Origin: Bigelowiella natans CCMP2755
Taxonomy: Eukaryota > Cercozoa > Chlorarachniophyceae
Reading direction: 5' to 3'
DNA length: 64,000 nucleotides
NCBI GenBank assembly: GCA_000320545.1
Contig: ADNK01002286.1
Coordinates: 72,001 to 136,000 of the forward strand
Part shown: positions 50,888 to 61,901 of the stretch, in pieces
How the letters are laid out: every line of letters starts with the position of its first letter
How positions within the stretch are numbered: the stretch's first letter is position 1
Notes under the pieces: generated by a model
What the model saw: only the letters and a program-made list of their open reading frames with translations
Told to the model about the DNA's origin: nothing
Database searches by the model: none
Program-made: the position numbers and the translations under genes

Positions 50888-50900
50888 CGTAATATTACTA
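49580..50900. other. Intergenic with palindrome island and AT repeats
   Basis: 49720-50060 is CATG-rich island sequence. (AT)n tracts lie at 50628-50656 and 50856-50885. Convergent 3' ends of the nitrate transporter and the dihydrouridine synthase flank it. No gene called. Confidence 0.5.
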
Positions 50901-52216
50901 CTACCTTCTGTACCAACTAGTCTTTCTTTCTTCAGATATGATAACGAGTTCTTCTTCTTCTTGCTGCTGCTGCTTCTCCTTTCTCTCTTCCTCTTTTTCT
51001 TTTTCTTCGTATCCATTTTTCACTACTTCCCCCTCCTCCTCCTCTTTCTTCTTCTTCTTCTTCTTCTGCTGCTGCTGCTGCTGCTCTATGTTTGCAATCT
51101 GCGCTGCTGCTTTCCTCCTCCTTTCCATGACTAGTTTTGGCCCTTCTTGAAGTTGCTGATAAATATATCATGTACATATTCCGACAGGTGGCAGATAGTA
51201 GATAAAGTCGTATGGTGGTGGTGGTGGTGGTGGTGGTGGTGGTGGTTACTAGTAGCAGTCATCATGTTCATGCTCAATAGGAAGAAAAAGAAACAAGCAC
51301 AAAACCGTAAACAACTACTAGTTAAGAGGAATGAGTATAGGTTAGTAGTAGCTCATTAGTGAAAGAATGGAAGGCATCATCTCTAAGATGATGATCTGTG
51401 AACTACTACTTACCTCATTAGTGAAAGAATGGAAGGCATCTCTAAGATCTGTGAACTTCATTAGGTCTCTATACAGAAACTTAAACATATGGGGCCTCAT
51501 AGCATGGCCAATCAATGGGCATGGATAAAGGCGAGCATGCTCCAAATACCTAATTGTATAGAAGTACTCACTGGTCAGGAGGAGGATGATGAGAGGTAAT
51601 GATAACCCCGACATAGCCACCACCATCATGAGTCAATATAACGCATCTAACAAGAGAATCGTTTTCGGTACTACCCTTGCTAGCTGCTTGTTGGTAGGCG
51701 TGATCATGCCACTCACTACGACTCACTACTACGACTCACTAGGACTCACTCTTTTGCTATTTGGACGCCATCAGGGGTCTTCCCGCTGAAGATCATGGGG
51801 TTTTCTAGAATGGCTTCTGATACCATCACTCCGTCTGGAGAGGAGGAGTGGAGGAGGAGGAGGAGGAGGTGGAGGAGGAGGAGGAGGGGAGAAGGGAGGA
51901 GGGTTATGCTTCCCATCATTCAAAAATAGCGTATCTGCTACTACGACTGCTACTTCTGTTACTATCATTACTACCAGCCTCTGTCTGCTTCAAGCACTTT
52001 TCCACGTCTTCAAATAGCTCTATTCCTCTACATGATGTAAAACATTCACGTATTATCATCATTATCATCAAAACGAAGGGCAAAACAGACAGAAACAAGG
52101 CAACTTCATCATTACGACGACGACGACGACGACTACTACTACTACTACTACTACTAACGATAGTGTTGATGTACGTCATTGCTTGTAGAATGCAAGCGGA
52201 GGATTTGAGAAAGGAG

Positions 52217-52267
<51 letters not shown>

Positions 52268-52567
52268 TTAGCACGTACATACTTACCCGTTGGAGAAAAC
52301 TGGGATCTTGAGCTCTTGTTTCACCTTCCGGATGATATCAAAATTGCACGCACCTGTAGTGGAAAGAGAGAATTAGTAAAATATAACACAAGTCGTCTCG
52401 TCTCGTCTGTGGTGGAGGACTTAATGGCGGATGATAAAAAGCAAAAAGGTAGCAAAGGTGCGAGCAGTAAGGTGACAATTATGAGAGCAGCGTATTGTTC
52501 ATGGTGTGCAGATACTACAAATGACTGAAGATACATCAGTGAAAGAGAAAATTTATGATAATAATCA

Positions 52568-52601
<34 letters not shown>

Positions 52602-54325
52602 CGATAAACGGCATCATCATCCTCTTCTTGATCCTGCTCCTCCATACTTAAAGTATTTACTGATACAAAATGCAGCTCTCGTCATTACTTACCGATCTCA
52701 TGTTGCATATTGTCTCTTGTTCTTCCATGAACTGTAAGGATTTGAGCACCAGAATCTTGAAATATCATTTAACCAACATTCTTTTCAATACGCACTTAGC
52801 GCCAATATTTGGTACTAAATCTTCGCTCTCCCTCCTCTTTCTCCTCTATCACCACACCACTACCACCACCCCAATTTTGATCATCATCGTCATCGTCACA
52901 GGAAGTATTCTTCTCTTTCCTCCTCCTCCTCTTCCTCCTCCTCCTCCTCCTCCTCCTCCTCCTCCTCCTCCTACCTTGTATAAGGCGTGCAAGCGCAAGG
53001 GTGTCCTTTTCCTTTGGTAGTATTCGTATCTTGGCCGTCACAGGAGTGTTGAGATGGAGATGGGCTGTAAGTATCTTGCAGCATTGATCATAGACAGTAG
53101 AGTAGCAGTAGCAGTAGCACAAAGGGTTATTATTCAGGTAGATGAAATTTCATTAACTAGTAACATAATAAATGAAAAATGTCAAAATTTTGTAACATCA
53201 ACAAAATTCAGTAGCAGCAGGGTTAGAAAGAAATATATCATGGTAAAAAAAAAGCAGCCTACACGCACATTTACTCATCATCATCATCATCATCATCACC
53301 ATCATCATCATCGTTGGAGACGTATATATAGACACAGGATTTCCACCTCGTCTTACATAAGAATCGTACTCTTGCTATTTTAATGATAGTAACAACGAAC
53401 TAAGTCTCGCTTACCATTTCCCGTATCAGACGTGTGTCTTCCAGAAGAAAAGCTCCATAATGACCTCTGCTCATCAAGAATCAATGAAACATATTTTAAA
53501 AAATGCAACAGCATAATACACATCGTACTTGCTTCTACTACTCATTCTTAGCAAGCCTCAAAAGTAAAGAATGCATGGAATAAAGAAATAAAAGAAGATC
53601 CCGTCAGAGAGAGAACAGCTCAGTAACCTTTTTGCAATTCCTTGAGGACATCCTAAGTTCAAATCAACACCATCGCATCGCCCTTCCACTTGCCTATTAT
53701 TGTTATTGAACAGTGACCCACAAACTGAGCACACGAAACTTATACGCAGCACTACTCAACAACGACACGTATTCATTTCTCTTGTAATTACCTTGCTGCC
53801 CCAAGGAAGAGCTCTGGTTTATTGGCACAAAACTGAGCTATGAGTGGTCTATCGCCTTCACAAGTACCGAAAGTCTTATCGATGAATCTGTGAAGTAGTA
53901 AACAACAACAAACGTCTAAACAACAACAAACGTCTGTCGATAAGATGATGGATCTCCACAAGTAATAACTAGTTTCATTCAAGCATTTCGCAGCTTCACT
54001 TCAAAACAAAAGCTTGTTTATATTATACCCTTCCGTATCCATACACATCCGGGAATGAATCATTGGCGTATAGCACAGATCAGCACCGTAGCGACGACAT
54101 AGCATTCGAAATGCTAATTCTGACTGCCAAATTCATGTAGTAGTAGTAGGTGAATCCTTGGTGACAGCTAAAAACTATTTTCAAAGTGATGAGTAAAATT
54201 ACCTGGCTAACCATTGGAGCCACAACGTATTTTGGACACCCGAGGCTATTATAAAACTCATAAGCAGAAGATTTATTCTTTCTCTTCATCGGCTGAGCTT
54301 CTTCTGTCATTCCGTCTTCTCGCAC
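50901..54325 (-). CDS. tRNA-dihydrouridine synthase, Dus1-like, 12 exons
   Basis: FMN enzyme that reduces uridine to dihydrouridine in the tRNA D-loop; Dus1 acts at U16/U17. Exons 54325-54203, 54123-54029, 53887-53792, 53693-53628, 53466-53415, 53074-52975, 52755-52693, 52353-52287, 52027-51975, 51834-51750, 51570-51414 and 51155-50901 join in phase into 403 residues. Key motifs are KYVVAPMVSQSELAFRMLCR, RPLIAQFCANKP, CDGVDLNLGCPQGIAKR (catalytic Cys), GHYGAFLLED, NTPVTAKIRILP, ILTVHGRTRDN, IPVFSNGGIELFEDVEKCL and DGVMVSEAILENPMIF. The C-terminus is a charged Gln/Lys/Glu tail from a trinucleotide repeat. The order and spacing match the eukaryotic Dus1 branch. The N-terminal ATG at 54325 is the first; MTEEAQ five codons on is an alternative. 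Confidence 0.93.
52226..52264. repeat. GA microsatellite in dihydrouridine synthase intron
   Basis: (GA)n tract about 20 bases inside the intron between exons 52353-52287 and 52027-51975. Confidence 0.9.
52918..52972. repeat. CTC/GAG trinucleotide repeat at a splice donor
   Basis: On the - strand a GTAGGAGGAGG run begins directly at the donor of the dihydrouridine synthase exon ending at 52975. The donor itself is the edge of the repeat. Confidence 0.9.
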
Positions 54326-55763
54326 TACTGCCCTGCCTTATTGAATCAGATGGATGGGTATTCGTATAATATTTCGATTTTCTTTGACGTTGTGAAGATT
54401 GAAGTCTCAGATAGAGTGCCTGGAATTGTGTGTCCCTAATGAAAAGACGACGCCCCCCCCCTCGAAGTTCTAATCCTGGCCGTCATCGTTGTTGTCGTAC
54501 CAATTATTAGTTTACTCGATTAGTTAACTACGACTTGAAATATCCATGTCGCTGGGAATAAACATCATGTATTTTTTACCAGAAAGGAACGAGAAGAGAA
54601 AGAGTGTCGGCAAAATTGGGTTGGAATTCGGAGATTATTATGATCATTACGTGGGAAGTGTTTGTTGGTAATTGTTGTCATGTCGCTGTGTGGAAATGGC
54701 ACGCATTTAAGTCTGGGGAAAAAAACTACGGAAGCGAGAAGAATGGAGGTTGTGGAATGCACTTCCGATGATCCTGTCTAGCTGTGCAACAATTGCATCA
54801 TTCATTCAATCATTTGTTGATTCAATTAGCAAACTTCGTGAGTGTGGATCCCCTTGGCTTCATTCGCACACTTCCCCCCCTTCTAATTCTTCTTCTTTAT
54901 CATGCATTCCGTGTGAATTTCGTTTGCAAATGAGACGTGTCAAAATCTGACCACTGCGAAGCGTGGAAGAAAACCTGGCACAAGTACTTGAGGTTCGCAG
55001 TCGCAAAAATCAATCCAGTAAGATTTGGGGGAAAATTACGGGAAGCACTAGGAAAGTGAAGATGCATAGCACGAGAAATCCGAAAGGAGAAAGCGATCAT
55101 TAGCGATGAGTGAGGTGCACACTGTAGCTAGAGAATGTAATTCAAGATGTAGGCAATGGCGCGATGCTCTGCTGTGGAATTTTGCTATGTAATTTTTAAC
55201 AGAGATCATTTTTACAAAAGACATGTGATGTGCCTGTGCGATGATTTTCACCATGTCATTCTAGCAATTTAGTTCAGCAGTGAGTCGTTAGCTAGTAGGC
55301 AAATTTTCATGTTGCGCATTTTTGCAATTTTTGCTACTGCCGATAGCAGGGAAATGAAATATGAGGTATGACCATAACACGGTTGCACACAAGAAAATGC
55401 GGGAATGTGAGGCCATGCACATGCAATGAATGTCATGCATCACGAAGACAATCGACTTGGCCAGAACATCAATTCTGCATCTCATGCTACTGTGGCAACA
55501 TTTTTCAGCATCAATCCTGAGGAGGGAAGTCGATTGTGTCCGCACAACCTACTTAACCGATGGCGATGCGAATCCACTGTTTGTCCTAGTCCAGCTGCAA
55601 GCAAAAGGGTGGCAATTCCTTCTGCAGATCGAGAACGCATCCATCTACATGTTTTATGAGTGTGTCGTGTATGCACATTTGCATGTGTGATGCTTAGGAT
55701 AATTTCTATACTTTGACGAAAATATCAACAGACATTTACGGTGCGTTCATACTTGGAAATGAC
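54326..55763. other. Intergenic with CATG-rich island
   Basis: 54750-55690 has island-type composition with short, uninterpreted frames on both strands. 54326-54560 is the upstream flank of the dihydrouridine synthase gene, with a C-homopolymer near 54456. No gene called. Confidence 0.45.
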
Positions 55764-57517
55764 TTACGTGGCAACGATGTTGATGTAAACCCTATTTTCC
55801 GATTTATCTTCATCGACGCTAAGTTCCAGTAGCTGTGTGTCCTTGTTGCTATTACCAACAACTTTCGTCTAATTGATACAAAATGATTGCTATTGATGAC
55901 TTGGTGTGAAGTAATGAATCATGAGATGGAATAAATAACCCGCTTGCGCATGAGGGTTCTTGTAATATTTGGCATCTGTCTTAGTTCTGAAGCCAAACTT
56001 CTCATAGCCTTTACATCCAATCCCTATGGTTTTTCATTTTATCATAGTTAGTTTTAGTTCCTGGGCATATCACCGATTCTTCTTACAAAGTCAGCCTCCT
56101 CCTCCTTCTTCTTGTTCCTCTCTACTACTACTACTAATAATAAAATAACATCTGCCTTATCATCTACCTTATTCTGAAGTAATATAGGGTACTCCACAAC
56201 AATAGGTTTCGAAGAAGGCTTATCCAACGATGATGACAACGAAGATGGTGACAATGATGGTGGTGATGGTGATGATCCCGTGGCATATTTTGACGATTCA
56301 TTTCGATGCAACGATAACACATAGGTATACTCCTCGGACGCAATTTTAACCGGCAACTCTGTTTCTTAAACATCAGTCACAAACATTATATCGTTCATTC
56401 GGATCATAGATTCATAGGAAACGAATTATATGCTAATGAGATATATGATACTTTTTGATAGCGTGTCCACGGAGACCAATTTGATCTACGATGCAAATAT
56501 TGTATTTGAGTAAGTTATCAAGATCATTTGCATCGAAGTTCCTGCATCATCAACATCATCACCACCATCACCACCACCATCACTACCATGATCACAACTA
56601 TCACCCTAGTATCACCATTAATACTAACCCCTTTCGCTTGAAGTTTAGAACGTAGGAACGCAGCTATGTTGTTTGCACTCCAGTGACAAATCTAAAGTGG
56701 CATGCACGGGAATAGGAGCTGTCATATATTAAAATTCTAATGCGTGTGCGTGCGTGTGTGTGCACGCGCGCTATTTTATGTGACAGATGAGCTCAGGAGG
56801 AATGATTTTGTAATCATATTATCGTTCTACAGAATAGCCTTGATCTATGTATATTCTCCCCACTCTAATATTTCATCCAGACCTTCCATGGAGCAGCATA
56901 TTTTGCACCTAATTTTTTGCCCGGTTTCGTTTTGTCTTCATCGTCATCATTGCAATTCTCAGAGGCTGCTTTGTCGGCCATTTTTTGCATCTTATCATGC
57001 TTTTTCAGGGCTTTATCAAGAACGTCGTTGATCCCTCCATCTTTTCTAAATTGTATATCGTCACAGTAGTAAAGGTAATTTATATAAGCATAAATGGAAA
57101 TGTGTGTGTGTTTGTGTGTTTATGATAGAGAACGAGAGAGAGGGGGGGGGGGGGGGGGAGAAAATGAATATTTATAGGGAAATAGAAATGGCACCTTGTG
57201 CGTCTATTCTGGCGTGAAACACGTAATCTACAAAAGACCTTTGAAAACATCCATCTCATCGGTATTATCGCCATAATCAATCAATCAATCATCATTCTAA
57301 ATGATAATAAATCAGGTCTGTTCCATCATCATCCCACTCTAATTGTGATAAGCTTCTGCATAGACGACGAATTCTCTGAGTAGCGCTTTATCCTACACCT
57401 TCTCCCCTTCCTCCTATCCCCCCCGCCCCCTCCACATACACTCACTGGGAAATTTTGAGCAGCTATCCCAGATTCGATATTGGAAACGGGGAAAAGAGCA
57501 ACACAATTGGGTGGCAT
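55764..57517 (-). CDS. Hypothetical protein, about nine exons, unrecognised
   Basis: The ATG at 57517 starts MPPNCVALFPVSNIESGIAA. Likely exons are 57517-57446, about 57378-57345, 57233-57202, about 57043-56889 and 56692-56630. A further exon encodes NFDANDLDNLLKYNICIVDQ (ending near 56453). The 3' exons are about 56368-56172 (ELPVKIASEEYTYVLSLHRN, then PIVVEYPILLQNK), about 56022-55938 (GLDVKAMRSLASELRQMPNI) and about 55867-55764 (TKVVGNSNKDTQLLELSVDE). The joins on both sides of the NFDAN exon do not keep phase in my reading, so an exon or border is missing there. The fourth exon is rich in Lys and Asp/Glu. The stop TAA lies within a perfect GTAAGT donor, so the gene may continue. Composition is clearly coding, but no family is recognised. 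Confidence 0.5.
57141..57158. repeat. G homopolymer
   Basis: About 18 consecutive G (a C run on the coding strand) inside an intron of the hypothetical gene, close upstream of an acceptor. Sequencing is error-prone here. Confidence 0.9.
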
Positions 57518-57938
57518 CTTGAAGCTCCAGCACAAACACCTGTCATCATACAGCGGAAGTATCTATTAATGATGTTGCTGCTTTATAGCTACTACATTAA
57601 AAGGAAAAATTGAAAATCAAATTCATCCAACAGCGGATACAGTACAGACTAAACGATGATCATAGCGTATTATTGATGAAGTGAAGGATAAATTATTCGA
57701 TGTTGGAGATGACTGCCTTTATTTCTTCCCTCCCCTCCCTCCCTCCCCTCCCTCCCTCCCTCCCTCCCTCCCTCCCTCCCAGATTGAAGAATTCGAGGGA
57801 GAAATCAAAAACACCTTTCCAACAGCAACGAGAGGCTGCTACTTGAAGTGCTGGAATTAGTCTTATTCCTCGCTGCTCCTGACTCGATCTTTGTTTTTGA
57901 ATGGCGGCCACCATTATACGATAATGGCAAGGATGTAC

Positions 57939-57977
<39 letters not shown>

Positions 57978-58041
57978 GCTATACGATGGCAATGGTGATA
58001 ACGCGACGATAGCAGTGTCAAGACAATTCTGTGTGTGAATA

Positions 58042-58104
<63 letters not shown>

Positions 58105-58600
58105 GAGAGAGTTAAATGTTGCTTCGCTGTCTACTTGAGAGGAGGAGAGGGGAGTTGTCAAATATGATAATGATGAGGATGATAAGTGATCACCATCCAC
58201 CCGCCATTGACGGTGCCGTTAAAGCTGATATTCATCGAAATAGTCCGGAAATCACGCCAATTTGCTGAGCCTAAGTCGTTGTTATATGTCCGAAAGAACT
58301 ATCCCGTGATGTTGTATTATTACCGAATCAAAGGGGGAAGACGGGTACGGGTTTGATAGTGGTAAGCTCTAATGTGTGAGAAGTAGTAGGGGGGAGAGAG
58401 ACTCAAATTCGTATATACTGTATTATTGCACTTACTCTGTGGAGCGAGGGCGTTTAGTCGTTCTTTCTTTATTTTCTTGATCCCAGTAGTAGATACTGAA
58501 GCAGTGGGGTTTCAATAGGAACAGCAGCAGCAACAACAACAACCACAACAACAAAAAAACATCCTAGTAATGTTATGATGTAACAGTGTATACGAATATG

Positions 58601-58640
<40 letters not shown>

Positions 58641-58776
58641 GCGTGTGCGTGTGCGTGTATACGTGTATGCGTGTTTGCGTGCGTGTGCGTTGGTTTGTTT
58701 ATTCTAACAATGCAATATAGCACCAGCAACAGCTTTATTCCTTGCCGTGGTAGATCTCATACCGACAGGGCACCTG

Positions 58777-58809
<33 letters not shown>

Positions 58810-59988
58810 GTAGGAAGAGGATAGCAGTTGTTAGTTGGTGATATACGACTAGGAAAATCAATAATATGCCCATGACGATGTAAGATTGCACAAAATGAGC
58901 TTAATTCGAACCCTTGTAGTAAGCGTTTTTCGAGTCTTGTTATATGTTTGAGCTGGCGCCTCGCTGTGGATCTGAAAATGCCTCCGCCCAGGATGTTGTT
59001 GTTGTTGTTGCCGCTGGCTGAAGACGACTTCTTCCTCTCTATTCGTTAGGAAAAAGAACAAAAATTTATGTTTCTTCGATCGTATATGGGCGTATTTGGA
59101 GATAAAAGCGAAGTGTTGGATAAAGAATGTTAGCTATATAGTAAACGAATAATAAAATTAGAATTAAGCTTGATTATTACTGTTGCTGCGATGACCATCG
59201 GCGGCGGTGCGTCGAGGAAGCAAAATTAAGAAAATAAGACCGTAGTAGAACATTGAATGGTATAGGTAGGAGGGAAATGATCTGTATTTACGACTGATCA
59301 TGTAATGCTGTGATGCTGCTGTCTGCCGGCTCTTGTGGTACGCACTCCCTGGTAGTGGTGAGAGTATGGTGCCTCCTTGTCCTTTCTTTCTTATTCATAG
59401 AATATTTAATCGAGATTTTGAGTTGTGTGGCGATTCATGGCCCACGCGGTAATGCAGCAGAGACAGACGCCGTGGTGGTGGTGGACGTGATGTGGTTGGT
59501 GTCTGGCCGATGATCAGGTTGGGTATCTGTTCCGAACAATCTTGAAAGTTTATTAACAGAGTCATGCATGTTTACTTGTCGCATCAAGAGAATCCAATCT
59601 GTTTTGCCCCATATATGTTCTTTCTTAATTATGGGCATTGCGACAGATACAGATCCTTGACGCACAAGAGAAATAGATAATAAAAAAGGTTAAAAGGTAA
59701 TAATTCGGGAATGGCTGCCAGACCGTAGACCCCTACGCAGTCCGGTATATATGTCCTCCACTGTGCAATGATACATTTAATCCAAAGTTCCGTTTATAGT
59801 TAGATCAAAATAGATAATATGACGCAAAAACATACTGCAATTTAAAAGCTCCTTGCTTTCATATTAGAAGAGGTATCTGTGCAGACAATTAAGACTTCAA
59901 ACAACTATCCTAAACAGTTTTTTACCCAAGACAACGAGGGGAATAAGGACAACAAGAACGATCAGCACGTTGCTTGTTGTAACCATAG
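57518..59988. other. Microsatellite-rich intergenic region
   Basis: CCCT/GGGA run (57725-57778), GAT run (57939-57973), TG then GA runs (58039-58110), TC run (58602-58638) and AAT run (58776-58810). An open frame at 59435-59630 (-) encodes IIKKEHIWGKTDWILLMRQV, which has protein-like composition and might be an exon of an unidentified gene. No start, splice partner or family seen. No other gene supported. Confidence 0.45.
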
Positions 59989-60542
59989 ATGTTCCGCCGT
60001 CGGCTCAAACAGTTCCGCGCTTTGCGGTTGAAAAAAAAACTCGGCAATGAAGGGGGGGTCAGCTTTACGCCTGTGGGCCCAGGTTCCATGACTCCTAAGC
60101 GTGCAACGAACTTCATTCTGCAGTCTCTACAAAAAGGGTCATCTGCGAATGGTCTTTTGTACCTCAACGAAGGCACTTTTAGTGGTGGACAGTTTGCGCT
60201 GTTCCAATTCAAACCTGTGTGGGGCCCATGGTTGGAGACGCTAAAGAAGGCACAGCAACCGACAGGCTTTCAGAATATGATGCCTCACAGCAAGATAGTC
60301 TCCACGGTAATATGAAATTACTTACTAGATACTAAGATTGATTGCTTTACCTCTTTGGGATTGGAGGGTACGTGGGCGCCTCGCTAATCTTCAACAATGT
60401 TCAAAGTTGCATTGATTTATCTCCACAGGTGAAACATCCCGTTGGAAATCTTAATCGAGTCATCGCAAACCCTCAAAAAAAGATGTTATTAATGTGTGCA
60501 GTCATGCTTGCAAAAAAAAAAGAGGAGGCTGGCGAAGCTTAG
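59989..60542 (+). CDS. Small basic hypothetical protein, two exons
   Basis: Exons 59989-60306 and 60429-60542 join in phase (donor ACG|GTAATATG, acceptor CCACAG) into 143 residues. It starts MFRRRLKQFRALRLKKKLGN, continues SFTPVGPGSMTPKRATNFIL and FALFQFKPVWGPWLETLKKA, and ends after a Lys/Glu-rich tail. The Arg/Lys-rich, acid-poor N-terminus could be a mitochondrial leader or an RNA-binding surface, so an organellar ribosomal or respiratory-chain accessory protein is possible. I do not recognise the family. The stop is followed directly by palindrome-island sequence. Confidence 0.55.
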
Positions 60543-61850
60543 AGCACTAAAGCTAACTGGACTCTCGGCACAAGCTTCACACGTGTGCGTGTGCGTGTGC
60601 ATGCTGTGCTTCGAAGTCGCACATTTCACAGAAAGCACGAACAACCGAAGGACACACATTGTGGATGCGCGTGTCGTTGCAGCACCGCAGCGTACCCTGC
60701 CAGATGCATCTAGGCATGCTAGCTAGGCATGCTAGCTAGCTAGCATGGTTAGATGGGGTGCGCACCGTATGCAACTCATCTATCCTACGCTTACACATGT
60801 GGCAATGTTTTTCGATTTAGACGTTCCAAAAAAGGCAGAATTCTTCATAGTCAAATTGTGACTGGATGCATTTTCCCCTTGTTTTCACGTGTCTACGACT
60901 GTAGTCTGAGCTGGTCACCACGTCGTCATGCACGCACAGCATGTCATAGTTGCAAGCGCTGTGGCTGCTCTAGCGCTGCTTTGTAAGGCTACATTGGGAC
61001 GACCATTGAAAAGATTTGCGGTCATTTCATCACGTCCGTCTCATGAGCGCTGTAGCTGCGCTGCTTTACATAGCTACATTGGGATGACCATTGAAAAGAT
61101 TTAATCACTCTTCATCATCACATCTGTCTCATGTGCATGCGGGTAACCCACACATCCCATTGCACCATCATCTTCGAAAAGACATCAATGCATTACACCG
61201 AGATCTTGTTTTGATCATCGAAGAAATATGGTCAAGCGTGCAATTACGATGCATTCGTGGTGTCAGTTTCAGTTGACTGCTGTCACGGTGGAATGCCATT
61301 TTTTTTTAAATGAAGCGGAAAGACGGCAGATAATGAACCAATGCGTCAGCGCACGTAAGCATCAATGGTGTCGTGTTGGCGTCTAGGAATATTGGAAGAA
61401 GCCTCCTGAAGGTCTCCCTTCGCGTCTTTGCATGGCAAGCCAGACAGCTGTTTTAGCTCCCTGCTCTGCAGTTCTATGACCAGTGTGCGAGCTCACATCT
61501 GTCCTACACCACCCCGGACAGAAACTGTGACAAAAATTACACGATCGTAAAATCATAGAAGGTGAGGAGCTCCGAAGATAGAAAGGGAGGAAAACAGACA
61601 GGTTGCCTCGTGGCAGATGTATCTCTTTCACGCAACTGCTCCGACAAGATCCGGGTTAGAGTAATCACGGCCAATTTCGATGTTCCATAGCAAGAGTCTC
61701 CCCAGCCTGCTTGCAAATGCTGTTTCTTCTCCACGTCCTCTGGCGATAATTCATGTCAGTTGATTGTTCATTTGTTTTGTTATCTGCATGGTAAGTCCAT
61801 CAGGAAAGCGGACCACATGGTACTTTCATTGATGCAGAGAGAGGGGGGGG
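60543..61850. other. Palindrome island with dispersed and tandem repeats
   Basis: CATGCTAGCTAGGCATGCTAGC-type sequence occurs at 60714-60745. Two diverged direct repeats are described in the next entry. No gene is supported. Frames on the - strand at 61383-61734 are short and without motifs. Confidence 0.5.
60950..61160 (+). repeat. Direct repeat pair, related to 20125-20340
   Basis: The phrase GCTACATTGGGA(C/T)GACCATTGAAAAGATTT begins at about 60989 and again at about 61073, each followed by a TCATCAC-type and a GTCTCATG block. Both copies are preceded by a GCTGT-GCGCTGCTTT phrase (60960 and 61050). The unit is about 85 bases. The second copy resembles 20128-20210. Confidence 0.65.
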
Positions 61851-61864
61851 GGGAAGATGGAAAG

Positions 61865-61901
<37 letters not shown>

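Noticed and set aside
51848-52528. 226-codon plus-strand frame rich in Glu, Arg and Leu
   Set aside because: It runs through microsatellites and across conserved - strand exons of the dihydrouridine synthase.
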